A DNA stretch of 47,767 nt from JASLPR01 sp964496475. GTDB lineage: Bacteria > Chloroflexota > UBA11872 > VXNJ01. The stretch covers positions 1 through 47,767 of the forward strand of contig CAZBZS010000014.1 in NCBI GenBank assembly GCA_964496475.1. The letters run 5' to 3'. Positions 33,661 through 42,463 of the stretch are shown one piece after another; position 1 is the stretch's first letter; every line of letters begins with the position of its first letter. The translations under genes and the position numbers were made by a program. Below the pieces are notes generated by a model that was not told the origin of the DNA, made no database searches, and worked only from the letters and a program-made list of their open reading frames with translations.

Positions 33661-34755
33661 CTATTTCGCGGTCGATGTCAGCACTTCCGCGCCATCGGCG
33701 CCGACCAGAACAAGATCTTCAATTCGCACCCCACCCCAGTCCGGCAGGTAGATTCCCGGCTCGATCGAGTGCACCATGCCCGCCTCCAGGACGTCTGTCG
33801 CCGTCATCGCAAGCCGGGGCGCTTCGTGGATCTCCATACCGACCCCATGCCCCACGCCGTGACCGAAGTAGTCACCATAACCCGCATCCGTGATCACGGC
33901 CCGCGCGATCCCGTCCACCTCCCGCCCGCTCACCCCCGCCGCGACCCCCGCCATCGCCTTCTCCTCCGCCTCCAGCACTATCGCGTAGATTTCCTGAAAT
34001 CGCGGCGTCAGCCCGCCCGGGCAGTAGCTGCGGGTGATGTCCGAGCAGTAACCGTCCAGAATCGCGCCAATGTCAACCACCACCGGCTCACCCGCCCTGA
34101 TCACGTAGTCACCCGGCAGATGGTGCGGCATCGCCGAGTTCGGCCCCGCCGCCACGATCACGTCGAATGAGGTCTTCTGCGCCCCCAGCCTCCGAAACTC
34201 CTGCTCGATCTGCATCGCCACCTCCCGCTCCGCTCTTCCCGGGACCAGCTCCCGAGCCACCATCGCCTGCACCTGGTCCGCCATCCCGATCGCCCGGCGC
34301 ATGATTGCTAGTTCGTAATCGTCCTTGACCAGCCGCAATTTATCCACGAGTCCCGACGCCGCCACCAACTCACAATCCTCACCCAACCTCTCCCGCAAAT
34401 CCTCAAACTTGGCTACAGAAGTCGTCGCCGGATCAAATCCCAGCCGGTTGACGCCCGTCTCCCTTACTTTGGCCGCCACCTCCTCCAGATTTGGCCCCAA
34501 ATGGATCACGATCTCGTACTCCGGACTCTGCATCGTGGCCTGCGACGTGTAGCGACCGTCCGTTATCAGTAACCGCCTCTCCGGCGCCACGATCAGATTG
34601 CCCGCCGATCCCGTGAACCCGCTCAGATACCGGCGATTCGAGTCCGTCCCCACCAGTAGCGCATCGATCCCGACTTCTTCAAGGGCACCCAGCAGCCGTC
34701 CGATACGCTCTGTGATCGGCGGGCTAGCGTTGGTAGCGTTCGACGTTTCGTTCAT
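33661..34755 (-). CDS. M24 family Xaa-Pro aminopeptidase
   Basis: Creatinase/prolidase-type metallopeptidase, 364 residues: N-terminal creatinase domain (RRYLSGFTGSAGNLIV) and C-terminal pita-bread domain from about residue 130. The five metal ligands are visible: Asp in VVDIGAILDGYCSD, the second Asp in the same segment, His in GHGVGHGVGMEIHEAP, Glu in HSIEPGIYLP and Glu in VRIEDLVLV. It is predicted to release N-terminal residues preceding proline in the cytosol. The start ATG 34753-34755 overlaps the 3' end of mltG by 32 bases; efp follows after 18 bases. The pairing of this peptidase with efp is common in bacteria. Confidence 0.93.
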   Translation of the reverse strand: MNETSNATNASPPITERIGRLLGALEEVGIDALLVGTDSNRRYLSGFTGSAGNLIVAPERRLLITDGRYTSQATMQSPEYEIVIHLGPNLEEVAAKVRETGVNRLGFDPATTSVAKFEDLRERLGEDCELVAASGLVDKLRLVKDDYELAIMRRAIGMADQVQAMVARELVPGRAEREVAMQIEQEFRRLGAQKTSFDVIVAAGPNSAMPHHLPGDYVIRAGEPVVVDIGAILDGYCSDITRSYCPGGLTPRFQEIYAIVLEAEEKAMAGVAAGVSGREVDGIARAVITDAGYGDYFGHGVGHGVGMEIHEAPRLAMTATDVLEAGMVHSIEPGIYLPDWGGVRIEDLVLVGADGAEVLTSTAK

Positions 34756-35764
34756 GCTCGTCCAGTGTCTCCGCGAACGCGTGCGAGTCGTCGCCCCGCG
34801 CCACGAAAAAGAGTTCATCTGTCTCCTCCGGCTCGACCACCGCCAAGATCGACTTCACACCCGGATTGGCGATCGGTCCGGCCGGCAGGCCGTCGACGAA
34901 GTACGTATTGTAAGGGGAAGGGGTCTGCAAATCCGCAGCCGTCAGTCCCGATTTCCACCAGCCGCCGTCATCCGCCGGGGCCACCGCATACTGCACCGTC
35001 GGGTCCGCCTCCAGTCGCATTCTCCGCACCAGGCGATTATGAAACACCGCCGCTATCCGCGCCCGTTCCTCGTCCAGCAACGCCTCACGCTCTACCACCG
35101 ACGCCAGGGTTATCACCTCCAGCGGCGTCAGTCCCAGCTCCTCCGCCGCATCCCGAATCGACTGCGAATAGACCTCTTCAAACCGGCGCAGCATGCCGCC
35201 CACGAACTCCTCCGCCGTAGTCTGCACCCCCACGCGATACGTATCCGGGAACAGGAAACCCTCCAGCGTCAGCCCGCTACCCGGACCCGGCAGAAAGTCG
35301 TAGTCATACGTCGCCAGCCCCTCCCGGACGACCTGCATGAACTCCTCCCTGCTTATCAGGCTCATCTCCGCCAGCGCATCCGCGATTTCCTCCGCCCGCC
35401 AGCCCTCCAGCACCGTGATAACGCTGTCCTCTACTTCACCGAATTGAAGTTCCTGAATTATCTCGTCCATCGACATGTTCTCGCGCAGCAGATAATCCCC
35501 GGCCTGCATCCTGGTCTCCAAGCCTCGACGCGATACCGCCATCCGAAAGATCAGGTCGTTTTGAATCAGGCCGGCCTCCTTCAGATCACCGCCGATCTCG
35601 CCCACGCTCGCCCCCGGCTCCACCTTGAAGATCAGCGTCTTGTAGGCCACTTCCACCGGCGGTTCGGTGAGCCGCGCCACCGCCGAATAGGCCACGTAGA
35701 TGAACGCAAACAGCGACACGATCCCGATCGCCGCGATCTGCACCACCAGTCCCGCTACTCGCAA
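34724..35764 (-). CDS. mltG: Endolytic murein transglycosylase MltG
   Basis: YceG-like protein, 346 residues, with one N-terminal membrane helix (AAIGIVSLFAFIYVAYSAVA), then a LysM-like part and the catalytic domain. Signatures are LEGFLFPDTYRV, LASVVEREALLDEER with the catalytic Glu (VERE), VFHNRL and SPYNTY...GLPAGPIANPG. It cleaves nascent glycan strands and so sets their length. TTG 35762-35764 has GAGGGG 5 bases upstream and overlaps the end of ruvX by 10 bases. Its presence requires a peptidoglycan wall. Confidence 0.94.
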   Translation of the reverse strand: MRVAGLVVQIAAIGIVSLFAFIYVAYSAVARLTEPPVEVAYKTLIFKVEPGASVGEIGGDLKEAGLIQNDLIFRMAVSRRGLETRMQAGDYLLRENMSMDEIIQELQFGEVEDSVITVLEGWRAEEIADALAEMSLISREEFMQVVREGLATYDYDFLPGPGSGLTLEGFLFPDTYRVGVQTTAEEFVGGMLRRFEEVYSQSIRDAAEELGLTPLEVITLASVVEREALLDEERARIAAVFHNRLVRRMRLEADPTVQYAVAPADDGGWWKSGLTAADLQTPSPYNTYFVDGLPAGPIANPGVKSILAVVEPEETDELFFVARGDDSHAFAETLDEHERNVERYQR

Positions 35765-36168
35765 CCATCCCCCTCATGGGCCCGTAGATAATCCTCCAGG
35801 AGCACCACCGCTGCGTCGGCGTCGTCACCTTTCCCAGCCCTAGCCGCCCGCTCGTCTGCCTCAAACGTGGTTAGGCGCTCATCCCAGAAGATTATCCGTT
35901 CTCCCCGTCCGTCGAGAAACTCCGCCGCATCCGCGCGGGCGATCCGGGCCTGTGGCCCCTCACTCCCGTCCATGTTCAGGGGCAGCCCTACCACTATCAA
36001 TTCCACTTCCTGCTCATCCAGCATGGCGCCCAGCCGCTCCCGATCCGAAGCGCCACCACCGCGACGAAAGACACCCACCGGCGTCACCAGCGTCCGCGTC
36101 GGATCGCACCGCGCGATCCCGATCCGGCGCCCACCGAAATCCAGTGCCACCGCCGCTCCCGCGCTCAC
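35755..36168 (-). CDS. ruvX: Putative pre-16S rRNA nuclease / Holliday junction resolvase-like RuvX (YqgF)
   Basis: RNase H-fold protein, 137 residues from GTG 36166-36168. The GTG overlaps the TGA of the upstream gene as GTGA; a longer frame lies inside that gene. Motifs are ALDFGGRRIGIARCDP (first metal Asp), IVVGLPLNMDGSEGPQA and FWDERLTTFEA, with the final acidic residues in GDDADAAVVLLEDYL. It is involved in 16S rRNA 5' maturation. It neighbours alaS and mltG, a linkage widespread in bacteria. Confidence 0.93.
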   Translation of the reverse strand: MSAGAAVALDFGGRRIGIARCDPTRTLVTPVGVFRRGGGASDRERLGAMLDEQEVELIVVGLPLNMDGSEGPQARIARADAAEFLDGRGERIIFWDERLTTFEADERAARAGKGDDADAAVVLLEDYLRAHEGDGCE

Positions 36169-37763
36169 GGAGCCGACCCAAACGGAGAAGACCGATCTAT
36201 CCACACGTTCAGCCTAAACGGTAGCCTGGTCGTCCGTTCCACGTGCACCGGCCAATACCGAAATTCATACGTCTCCACCCCCTCCAGACTGCCCAGATAG
36301 GCGTCCGCCTCGCCCATCAGCAGATCGAGCAGATCATCCCGAATGGCGCCCGTATCAATTCTCCGGCGCACCACCCCCGATCCCTCCACCGTAACCGCCA
36401 CCGCTCCGCTGATCACTCCTCCGACTTCTGGCAGTCCTACTACCAGAGAATCTCCCACAAGTTCAAATTCCGGCTCCTCGCCGGGAACGTCCCCCACCAG
36501 CGTGGCCCGCACCAGATCGCGCAGATCATCCTCTTTGAATACCGTCGCGAAAAACCGCACCCTCAGATCAAGCCAGACTTCGTCAACTTCCTGATCCACC
36601 GCCGCGTCGAACGACGCCTCCACCACTGTCGGATTCTGCGCTCCCAGCGGCCAAACCCTCATAATTTCGCCCGGCTCCACTCCCGTCTTCAGATCGGTGT
36701 CGGCCCTTGCGATCAGGTCATTCAAGAGACCATCCCGTAGATTCTGGCGGTCGGTTTCCGTGACGTAGACGGATTCCCGATCTGTGCCTCCCGCGATTGC
36801 CCCAGGTTGCTCCACCTCCAACGAAAACATCAGCGGCCCTTCGATCCGATCAACGTTGCCCGATCCGAGATTGCCGCCCGCACCATTGACTTCAGCAGCT
36901 ACCGCCACCGTCAATTTCCCCTCCTCGCGCTGCTCACCGGACCCGGTCGTAGCCGACACGTTCACATCCACAACTGTCGGGTACTTCCTGCCATCCGCGG
37001 TCGCCGCCATCGTTCCGGCTGGTAGATAAATAGACCCGGCCGTCAGGTTGATCAGCGTTATCTGACCCGAAGCCCGGCGTACCGGGACCGTGCGCCGGCC
37101 GGTGGCCGGCGCACGTCGGCTGTCGGTCACCTCCGTCTGCACGATCCGCGCCGGCACCCGCCCCCGCGCCACGTCCACCAGATTCAACGCCGGCTCCGCC
37201 ACCGCTTTGATCCGCACCACCGGCCGCGTGTTCGCCAGCCGCAGGGCCACGTCAACGCTGGGGTATAGAAGGTATAGAAACGCCCCCACCACTACTCCCA
37301 GAATCGCCAGAAACATCACCGGCCCCAGGATCACGTCCCTGGCCCTGGCTGGCAGGTCGGTGTAACGCTCCGGCACCCGCCCACCCGCCGCCATCCGCGC
37401 GATCCTGCCCGTCGCCCGTAGCGGAAACTCGACGAGCCTCTGCAAGTGCCCCCGACCATCCAGCGACGGCACCGCATGCAGCCCCTCGCTCCGCGCCGCC
37501 GCCCGCACGATCCGATCCGTCGATACCAGCGTGAGCGAACGCGGCCATTCCCTCACCTGACGCGCCAGCCGTTTCAGATCCACGCTGCCGGTCATGGACG
37601 TACCCGCGCTCCCCACCACCAGCACCACCCCCGCCAGACCCTGTCTACTCACCGCCCTTAGAACCTGGTCCGGATCGTCCCCCGGTGCCACCCTCATAAC
37701 CACCGGCGCGGCCGACCGGGATGCGGAAGTGCCACCCTCTTCCAACTCGGTGTCCCTACTCAC
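36165..37763 (-). CDS. Membrane-anchored baseplate J-like protein of unknown function
   Basis: 532 residues. Residues 1-150 are cytoplasmic and Rossmann-like (VVLVVGSAGTSMTGSVDLKR, LTLVSTDRIVRAAA). One helix follows (VILGPVMFLAILGVVVGAFL), then a large external part with similarity to the baseplate J/gp47 fold: ASGQITLINLTAGSIYLPAG, YPTVVDVNVSATTGSGEQ, VNGAGGNLGSGNVDRIEGP. In phages this fold builds the baseplate; comparable membrane-bound versions are known to me from Chloroflexota chromosomes, where they sit among housekeeping genes and have no assigned role. No other phage gene is near. GTG start 37763, 20 bases after alaS; its TGA overlaps the ruvX start. It may act in envelope structure, which is inference. 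Confidence 0.75.
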   Translation of the reverse strand: MSRDTELEEGGTSASRSAAPVVMRVAPGDDPDQVLRAVSRQGLAGVVLVVGSAGTSMTGSVDLKRLARQVREWPRSLTLVSTDRIVRAAARSEGLHAVPSLDGRGHLQRLVEFPLRATGRIARMAAGGRVPERYTDLPARARDVILGPVMFLAILGVVVGAFLYLLYPSVDVALRLANTRPVVRIKAVAEPALNLVDVARGRVPARIVQTEVTDSRRAPATGRRTVPVRRASGQITLINLTAGSIYLPAGTMAATADGRKYPTVVDVNVSATTGSGEQREEGKLTVAVAAEVNGAGGNLGSGNVDRIEGPLMFSLEVEQPGAIAGGTDRESVYVTETDRQNLRDGLLNDLIARADTDLKTGVEPGEIMRVWPLGAQNPTVVEASFDAAVDQEVDEVWLDLRVRFFATVFKEDDLRDLVRATLVGDVPGEEPEFELVGDSLVVGLPEVGGVISGAVAVTVEGSGVVRRRIDTGAIRDDLLDLLMGEADAYLGSLEGVETYEFRYWPVHVERTTRLPFRLNVWIDRSSPFGSAP

Positions 37764-37783
37764 CGCCCGCTCCAGCAGGCCGC

Positions 37784-40414
37784 CTAGCCGGCCTGCAACG
37801 ATTCCACGAACGCCGTCCGCGCCGCGCCCAGACCTTCCGATAGACGCTCGGGATCCCGACCGCCGCCGTTCGCCTGGTTGGCACGTCCGCCTCCACCCCC
37901 ACCAGTCAACCTGGCAGCCACCTTAACCGCGTCTCCGCAATGGATCCCCTTCACCACCACCGTATCCGACGCCGTCGCGAAAAACAAAGGTTTGCCTCCC
38001 ACCACCGCTCCGATCAGGAAGGCCCAGTCTCCCGTAAGCCGTCCCTGCAACAGCTCGCTCAATTCCCGCAGCGACTCGGCATCCCCGGCTTCCACCGTCG
38101 TCACTAGGATCTGCACCCCACCCACATCCTCCGCTCCCGCCAGCAGCGAATCTACCTGACCTCCCGCCAACTGTCGGTGCAATCGCGCGATCTCATTCCG
38201 CTGCTCAGTCGCCGTGTCCATGATCTGCCGCACCCGCGCTACCACCCCCTCCGGTCCCACGTCCAGCGCCGCCGCCAGGTTCTGCACCGTGTTCACCCGG
38301 TCCCGTGCCTGCCTTGCCGCCGCCTCCCCAGTCACCGCCTCTATTCGTCGCAGCCCCGAGCCGATGTTCTCCTCCCGCAGAATCGCGACCGAGCCAATCT
38401 CCGCCGTGTTCCCGACGTGAGTTCCGCCGCACAATTCCCGGGATACCTCGCCGATAGACACCATCCGCACCACGTCTCCATATTTCTCCCCAAAGAGCGC
38501 CATCGCCCCGGCCTCGATCGCCGCCCCGACCTCAGTCTCCGTCGTGGACACCGGCAGCGCTGCCAGCACCCGCTCGTTCACCTGCCATTCGATCTGTTGT
38601 ATTTCTTCCCGGGAAAGCGCCTCGCCCTGCGTGAAGTCGAATCGCAGATGCTCCGGCGACACCAACGAACCCGCCTGGCGCACGTGCTCCCCTAGCACCT
38701 GCCGCAGCGACCCGTGCAGAAGGTGAGTAGCCGTGTGATTCCTCGCCGTGCTCTTGCGCGTCCGCCCCTCCACCAGCGCCTCCAGCGTGTCACCAATCTC
38801 CAACGTCCCCGACTCCAGCCGGCCTATGTGAAAGCGGGTCCCCTCCGGGACCGATTGCGTATCGATCACCCCGAACACGATCTCACCCCGGCGCAGCACT
38901 CCCAGATCGCCGACCTGCCCGCCGGATTCCGCGTAAAACGGGGTCCGGTCCAACACCACGCCGATTTCTTCGCCCTCCTGAGCTAGCGAAGTCACCTCGC
39001 CGCCACTCACAATCGCCACCACCTCCGCGGATTCCTCGACCAGATTCTCGTAGCCAGTGAACTCCGTCTCGCCCAGACCAGTCGGCAGACGCGTTTCATC
39101 CTCCGCCAGACTTGCCCGACTGCGCTCCCGCTGCCGCTCCATCTCCTCGTCAAACACGGCCGCGTCAATTTCAAATCCCCGCGTCTCCGCCAAATCTCGC
39201 AGCAAGTCGAACGGCACCCCGTGGGTGTCGTGAAAGCGAAACGCTACCTCTCCCGGAATCAGCTTAGCCTCCACATGTTCCTCAAACACTGTCTGCAGCG
39301 AGCGCAATCCGCGCGTCAGCGTCACCCCGAACCGCTCTTCCTCCTCCTGCACGACGTTCAGGATGTGATCCCGCCGCAGCCCAACCTCCGGGTAAAAACT
39401 ACCCATCACATCGATCGTCGTCCCCGCCACCTGCCCGATGAAAGGTTCCGTCTTACCGAACTGGCGCGCCTGTCCCACCACCCGCCGCAGCAGCCGCCGC
39501 AGCACGTAACCCCGCCCCTCGTTCCCCGGCATCACCCCGTCACCGATCAGAAACACGCTTGCCCGCGCATGTTCCGTGATGATCCGCAGCCCTCGCCGCC
39601 CAGCCTCATCATCAATCGTTTTCACTCCCAGCGCGTCCCTAGACGAACGCATGATCTCGTCGAAAAGGTCGGTGTCGTACACGTTGTCTTTGTCCTGCAA
39701 CAGCACCACCCAGCGTTCGAGGCCAGCTCCGGTATCGACCCCGACAGATGCAAGCGGCGTCAGCGACCCGTCCTTCGCCTGGTGGAACTGGTTGAACACC
39801 AGATTCCACAGCTCCAGGAAGCGCTCTCCACCCAGATTCGGACCCACTTCCTCATCCCCGTCCGGCGGCGGTCTCAGCCGGTAATGCAGCTCCGAACACG
39901 GCCCGCACGGCCCGCTGTCCCCAGTGGGACCCCAGAAATTGTCTTCCCGACCAAAGAACTTGATCCGCTCCCGCGGCACGCCGATGTCCTCCCAGATCGC
40001 CGCCGACTCCTCGTCCCGCGGCACCTGGCCCTCGCCGCCGAACACCGTCGGCCAGATTCGCTCGCCGTCCAACCCCAGTGTCTCCTTCACCACTTCCCAG
40101 GCAAATTCGATCGCCTCCCGTTTGAAGTAATCGTCAAACGAGAAGTTTCCAAGCATCTCGAAAAAAGTCAGGTGGCTCGGGTTGCCCACCGACTCAATGT
40201 CGCTTGTCCGCATGCACTTCTGGGTCGTGGCGATCCGCGGACTGGGTGGCGTCTGCTCGCCCGAGTAGTAAGGCTTGAACTGCTGCATTCCGGCCGTTGT
40301 GAACAGCACGCTCGAATCGTCAACCGGCACCAGCGACGAGCTCGGCAGAATCGCATGCTTGTGCGACTTGAAATAATCCAGAAAGTCTCCGCGGATTTCA
40401 TTGCCGGTCTTCAC
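37784..40414 (-). CDS. alaS: Alanyl-tRNA synthetase
   Basis: 876 residues, complete. It attaches alanine to tRNA-Ala. The aminoacylation domain has LFTTAGMQQFKPYYSGEQ, TQKCMRTSDIESVGNPSH and FEMLGNFSFDDYFKREAI. The editing domain has HTATHLLHGSLRQVLG and the zinc/editing motif CGGTH. The C-Ala domain ends with the Gly-rich GGGGGRANQANGGG. The GTG start 40412-40414 has no strong ribosome site. A 138-base leader separates it from the small membrane gene upstream; I looked for a T-box core and did not find one. Key member of the minus-strand operon. Confidence 0.96.
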   Translation of the reverse strand: MKTGNEIRGDFLDYFKSHKHAILPSSSLVPVDDSSVLFTTAGMQQFKPYYSGEQTPPSPRIATTQKCMRTSDIESVGNPSHLTFFEMLGNFSFDDYFKREAIEFAWEVVKETLGLDGERIWPTVFGGEGQVPRDEESAAIWEDIGVPRERIKFFGREDNFWGPTGDSGPCGPCSELHYRLRPPPDGDEEVGPNLGGERFLELWNLVFNQFHQAKDGSLTPLASVGVDTGAGLERWVVLLQDKDNVYDTDLFDEIMRSSRDALGVKTIDDEAGRRGLRIITEHARASVFLIGDGVMPGNEGRGYVLRRLLRRVVGQARQFGKTEPFIGQVAGTTIDVMGSFYPEVGLRRDHILNVVQEEEERFGVTLTRGLRSLQTVFEEHVEAKLIPGEVAFRFHDTHGVPFDLLRDLAETRGFEIDAAVFDEEMERQRERSRASLAEDETRLPTGLGETEFTGYENLVEESAEVVAIVSGGEVTSLAQEGEEIGVVLDRTPFYAESGGQVGDLGVLRRGEIVFGVIDTQSVPEGTRFHIGRLESGTLEIGDTLEALVEGRTRKSTARNHTATHLLHGSLRQVLGEHVRQAGSLVSPEHLRFDFTQGEALSREEIQQIEWQVNERVLAALPVSTTETEVGAAIEAGAMALFGEKYGDVVRMVSIGEVSRELCGGTHVGNTAEIGSVAILREENIGSGLRRIEAVTGEAAARQARDRVNTVQNLAAALDVGPEGVVARVRQIMDTATEQRNEIARLHRQLAGGQVDSLLAGAEDVGGVQILVTTVEAGDAESLRELSELLQGRLTGDWAFLIGAVVGGKPLFFATASDTVVVKGIHCGDAVKVAARLTGGGGGGRANQANGGGRDPERLSEGLGAARTAFVESLQAG

Positions 40415-40552
40415 TGGTGGTATCTCAGCCGGAACAGCCGCCGCGATGTCGCGCCGGACGTGGACCGCTCACGGTCGCATCGTCTCGGGCACGAATTACT
40501 CCAACATCCACCACTTAATTTGCTGATCGCCAGATCCAACAATCGCCGTCGG

Positions 40553-40669
40553 TCAGCCGTTGGTGGCGCCCTCGGAATGATTATCCGAGACGCGCATCGC
40601 CTTGACGAACGCTCCCACCGCAATCCCCAGAATCAGTCCGACAACAAATCGAACGCCGCGTCCTGTCAT
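40553..40669 (-). CDS. Small single-helix membrane protein (38 residues)
   Basis: Short gene between the three-helix protein and alaS. ATG 40667-40669 is preceded by a full AGGAGG, 11 bases upstream. The product begins MTGRGVRFVVGLILGIAVGA, giving one Gly-rich hydrophobic helix after a basic start, and ends in a polar tail with a final Asn-Gly. It is unknown; small proteins of this kind may modulate a membrane partner, perhaps the protein encoded 33 bases upstream. Supported by the ribosome site and operon spacing only. Confidence 0.5.
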   Translation of the reverse strand: MTGRGVRFVVGLILGIAVGAFVKAMRVSDNHSEGATNG

Positions 40670-40702
40670 GGTCAGATAATCCTCCTGAGTCCGAGGAAGC
40701 TA

Positions 40703-40969
40703 TCACGCAAACAGCAGGTGGGCAAGAGTTAACCCGATCAACGCCCCGAAAATGCCCGTCAGCACTGACACATCGCCCACCAGCATGTAATCCAGCCCAA
40801 TCTCCCGCGCGGCCATGCCGCCCGCCAGAAAGCCCGACAGTCCGAACGGCCAGTAGAAAAGACTCGACCTCCGCTGGTGTCCAATCAAGACGTGAAAACC
40901 AAACGCCACCACACTGCCAACCACCACACCGAAATACACCGAAGGGGGAACGAACAGGAACGGATCCAA
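40703..40969 (-). CDS. Small three-helix membrane protein, unknown
   Basis: 88 residues, almost entirely membrane: helices around PPSVYFGVVVGSVVAFGFHVL, FYWPFGLSGFLAGGMAAREIG and VSVLTGIFGALIGLTLAHLLF, with a short basic loop (GHQRRSS). No known motif; the last two helices resemble the Gly-rich small subunits of many membrane complexes but nothing more specific. It lies 31 bases downstream of iscS and 33 bases upstream of the 38-residue gene, so both belong to the operon. Confidence 0.7.
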   Translation of the reverse strand: MDPFLFVPPSVYFGVVVGSVVAFGFHVLIGHQRRSSLFYWPFGLSGFLAGGMAAREIGLDYMLVGDVSVLTGIFGALIGLTLAHLLFA

Positions 40970-41000
40970 GAGACAGCGACTCCCGTCTATCTGCCTCCCT

Positions 41001-42179
41001 TTAGTTCGCCGCTATCTTACCCCGATTTCCCGTGGCGAGCATCCGCATTCTCTCCACATGCCCGCAAATTATGTCAACTGCCCGCGGCATCTGCTCCAGC
41101 CTGTTCGCCCCTCCAACCGTGAGCCGTAGCGAGCCGGCGAGGTATTCCTCAGGCAAATTCAACGCGTTGATCACGTGCGACACTTCCACCGCGCCCGAGG
41201 CGCACGCCGAGCCGGAGGACGTTTCGATTCCATCCAAGTCCAGGCTGATCACCAGCGAATCGGCGTTTAGGCCCTGGAAGCAAAAGCTGGCATGCGACGG
41301 CAATCGCTTCTCCCTGTGTCCGGTCACGATCACCTCTCCAACTCGCTCAGTGATACCCTCTATCAGTTGCTCCCGCATACCGGTGTATTCCGCGGACCGC
41401 GTTTCCCACTCCGCCTGCGCCATCACCAGTGCCGCCGCCATACCGACCGTCCCGGCCACGTTTTCCGTGCCTGAACGTCGATCCAGCTCCTGACCGCCGC
41501 CGTAGATGATCGGCGCCAAATCCACCCCTCGCCGAGCGTACAACAACCCCACCCCCCGCGGCCCGTAGAACTTGTGCGCTGACAGCGACAGCATGTCCAC
41601 CCGCAACCTACCCACATTTATGTCAAGCTGCCCCGCCCCCTGCACCGCATCCGTATGGAACAGCACACCCCGGTCACGGGCGATCGCCGCCAGCTTCGAG
41701 ATCAGCTGCACCGTCCCGATCTCGTTATTCGCCAGCATGATCGTCACCAGAATCGTGTCGTCCCGAATCGCCGCCGCCAGGTCAGCGGGCGAAACCAGAC
41801 CGTCCCCGTCCACCGGCAGATAAGTCACCTCGTATCCTTCGGCCGTCAGCGCCGCGCACGCGTGCAATACCGCATGATGCTCGATCACGCTCGTGACGAT
41901 GTGCCGTCCGCGCACCTCCCCCGACCGCGCCACTCCCGCGATCGCCAAATTGTCCGCTTCCGTACCCCCCGCCGTCATCACCAGCTCCTCGATTTGGCAA
42001 CCCAGCACCGCCGCCATCTGCTCCCGCGCGTCCGCCGACGCGTGCCTGGCCCGGCGCCCAACCGCATGCACGCTGGACGGATTACCGGTGTGCTCCGTCA
42101 GGTACGGCATCATCGCTGCCAGCACCTCCGGCGCCAGCGGCGTGGTCGCGCTGTGATCGAGATAAATCAAGTCATCCAT
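41001..42179 (-). CDS. iscS: Cysteine desulfurase (IscS/NifS family)
   Basis: PLP-dependent fold-I enzyme, 392 residues, transferring sulfur from cysteine to Fe-S cluster assembly or tRNA thiolation. YLDHSATTPL at the start, GGTEADNLAI, the PLP Lys203 in SLSAHKFYGPRGVG and the persulfide Cys326 in SSGSACASGAVE are present, with the group-I loop length of IscS. First gene of the ten-gene minus-strand operon; ATG at 42179. No iscU or mnmA partner is adjacent, so the sulfur acceptor cannot be told. Confidence 0.94.
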   Translation of the reverse strand: MDDLIYLDHSATTPLAPEVLAAMMPYLTEHTGNPSSVHAVGRRARHASADAREQMAAVLGCQIEELVMTAGGTEADNLAIAGVARSGEVRGRHIVTSVIEHHAVLHACAALTAEGYEVTYLPVDGDGLVSPADLAAAIRDDTILVTIMLANNEIGTVQLISKLAAIARDRGVLFHTDAVQGAGQLDINVGRLRVDMLSLSAHKFYGPRGVGLLYARRGVDLAPIIYGGGQELDRRSGTENVAGTVGMAAALVMAQAEWETRSAEYTGMREQLIEGITERVGEVIVTGHREKRLPSHASFCFQGLNADSLVISLDLDGIETSSGSACASGAVEVSHVINALNLPEEYLAGSLRLTVGGANRLEQMPRAVDIICGHVERMRMLATGNRGKIAAN

Positions 42180-42297
42180 CTTGGTTTACAAGCAATCGAC
42201 CGACTCCAAAATCGCACGCTCCGCCGAGAATTCCATCCTGCCTCACCCATGCCATCATTACCGGGTTGGCCAGCTCCGCGGACGGCCCGTTCAAGGT

Positions 42298-42309
42298 CCA
42301 TAATTATGG
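42298..42309. promoter_or_regulatory. Perfect 12-bp palindrome in the iscS/SpoIID divergent gap
   Basis: CCATAATTATGG is a perfect palindrome in the middle of the 284-base gap between two divergent genes, in an otherwise GC-rich stretch. It could be an operator for a dimeric regulator or part of a promoter. The rest of the gap holds no gene I can support. Confidence 0.3.
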
Positions 42310-42463
42310 CGGAAATCCGTCCACTTTATGTTAGCTTGTCCCCTGCCGATCTTGTAGAGTCGGCGACCGTCCCGGGCCCGCGTTAGGCGAGCCCGGCACA
42401 GGCGAATTCCTGGAGGGAGTCGAACTCGGGCCCAATCCGCACGCACGTGCCCGCCCTATCTGC

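Noticed and set aside
34598..35791. 397-codon plus-strand open frame opposite mltG
   Set aside because: Antisense to conserved mltG and the M24 peptidase gene; Arg/His/Gln-rich shadow.
36165..37763. Prophage, suggested by the baseplate-J-like gene
   Set aside because: No other phage gene, integrase or att repeat; it is embedded and overlapping in a housekeeping operon.
40415..40552. T-box riboswitch in the alaS leader
   Set aside because: No T-box core sequence, specifier loop or antiterminator/terminator pair was visible.
39221..40732. 503-codon plus-strand open frame opposite alaS
   Set aside because: Antisense to conserved alaS; low-complexity Arg/His/Pro composition and no domain.
42400..42450. 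tRNA-like T-arm sequence (GTCGAACTCGG) before the SpoIID gene
   Set aside because: No matching T stem, anticodon arm or acceptor stem could be built on either strand.
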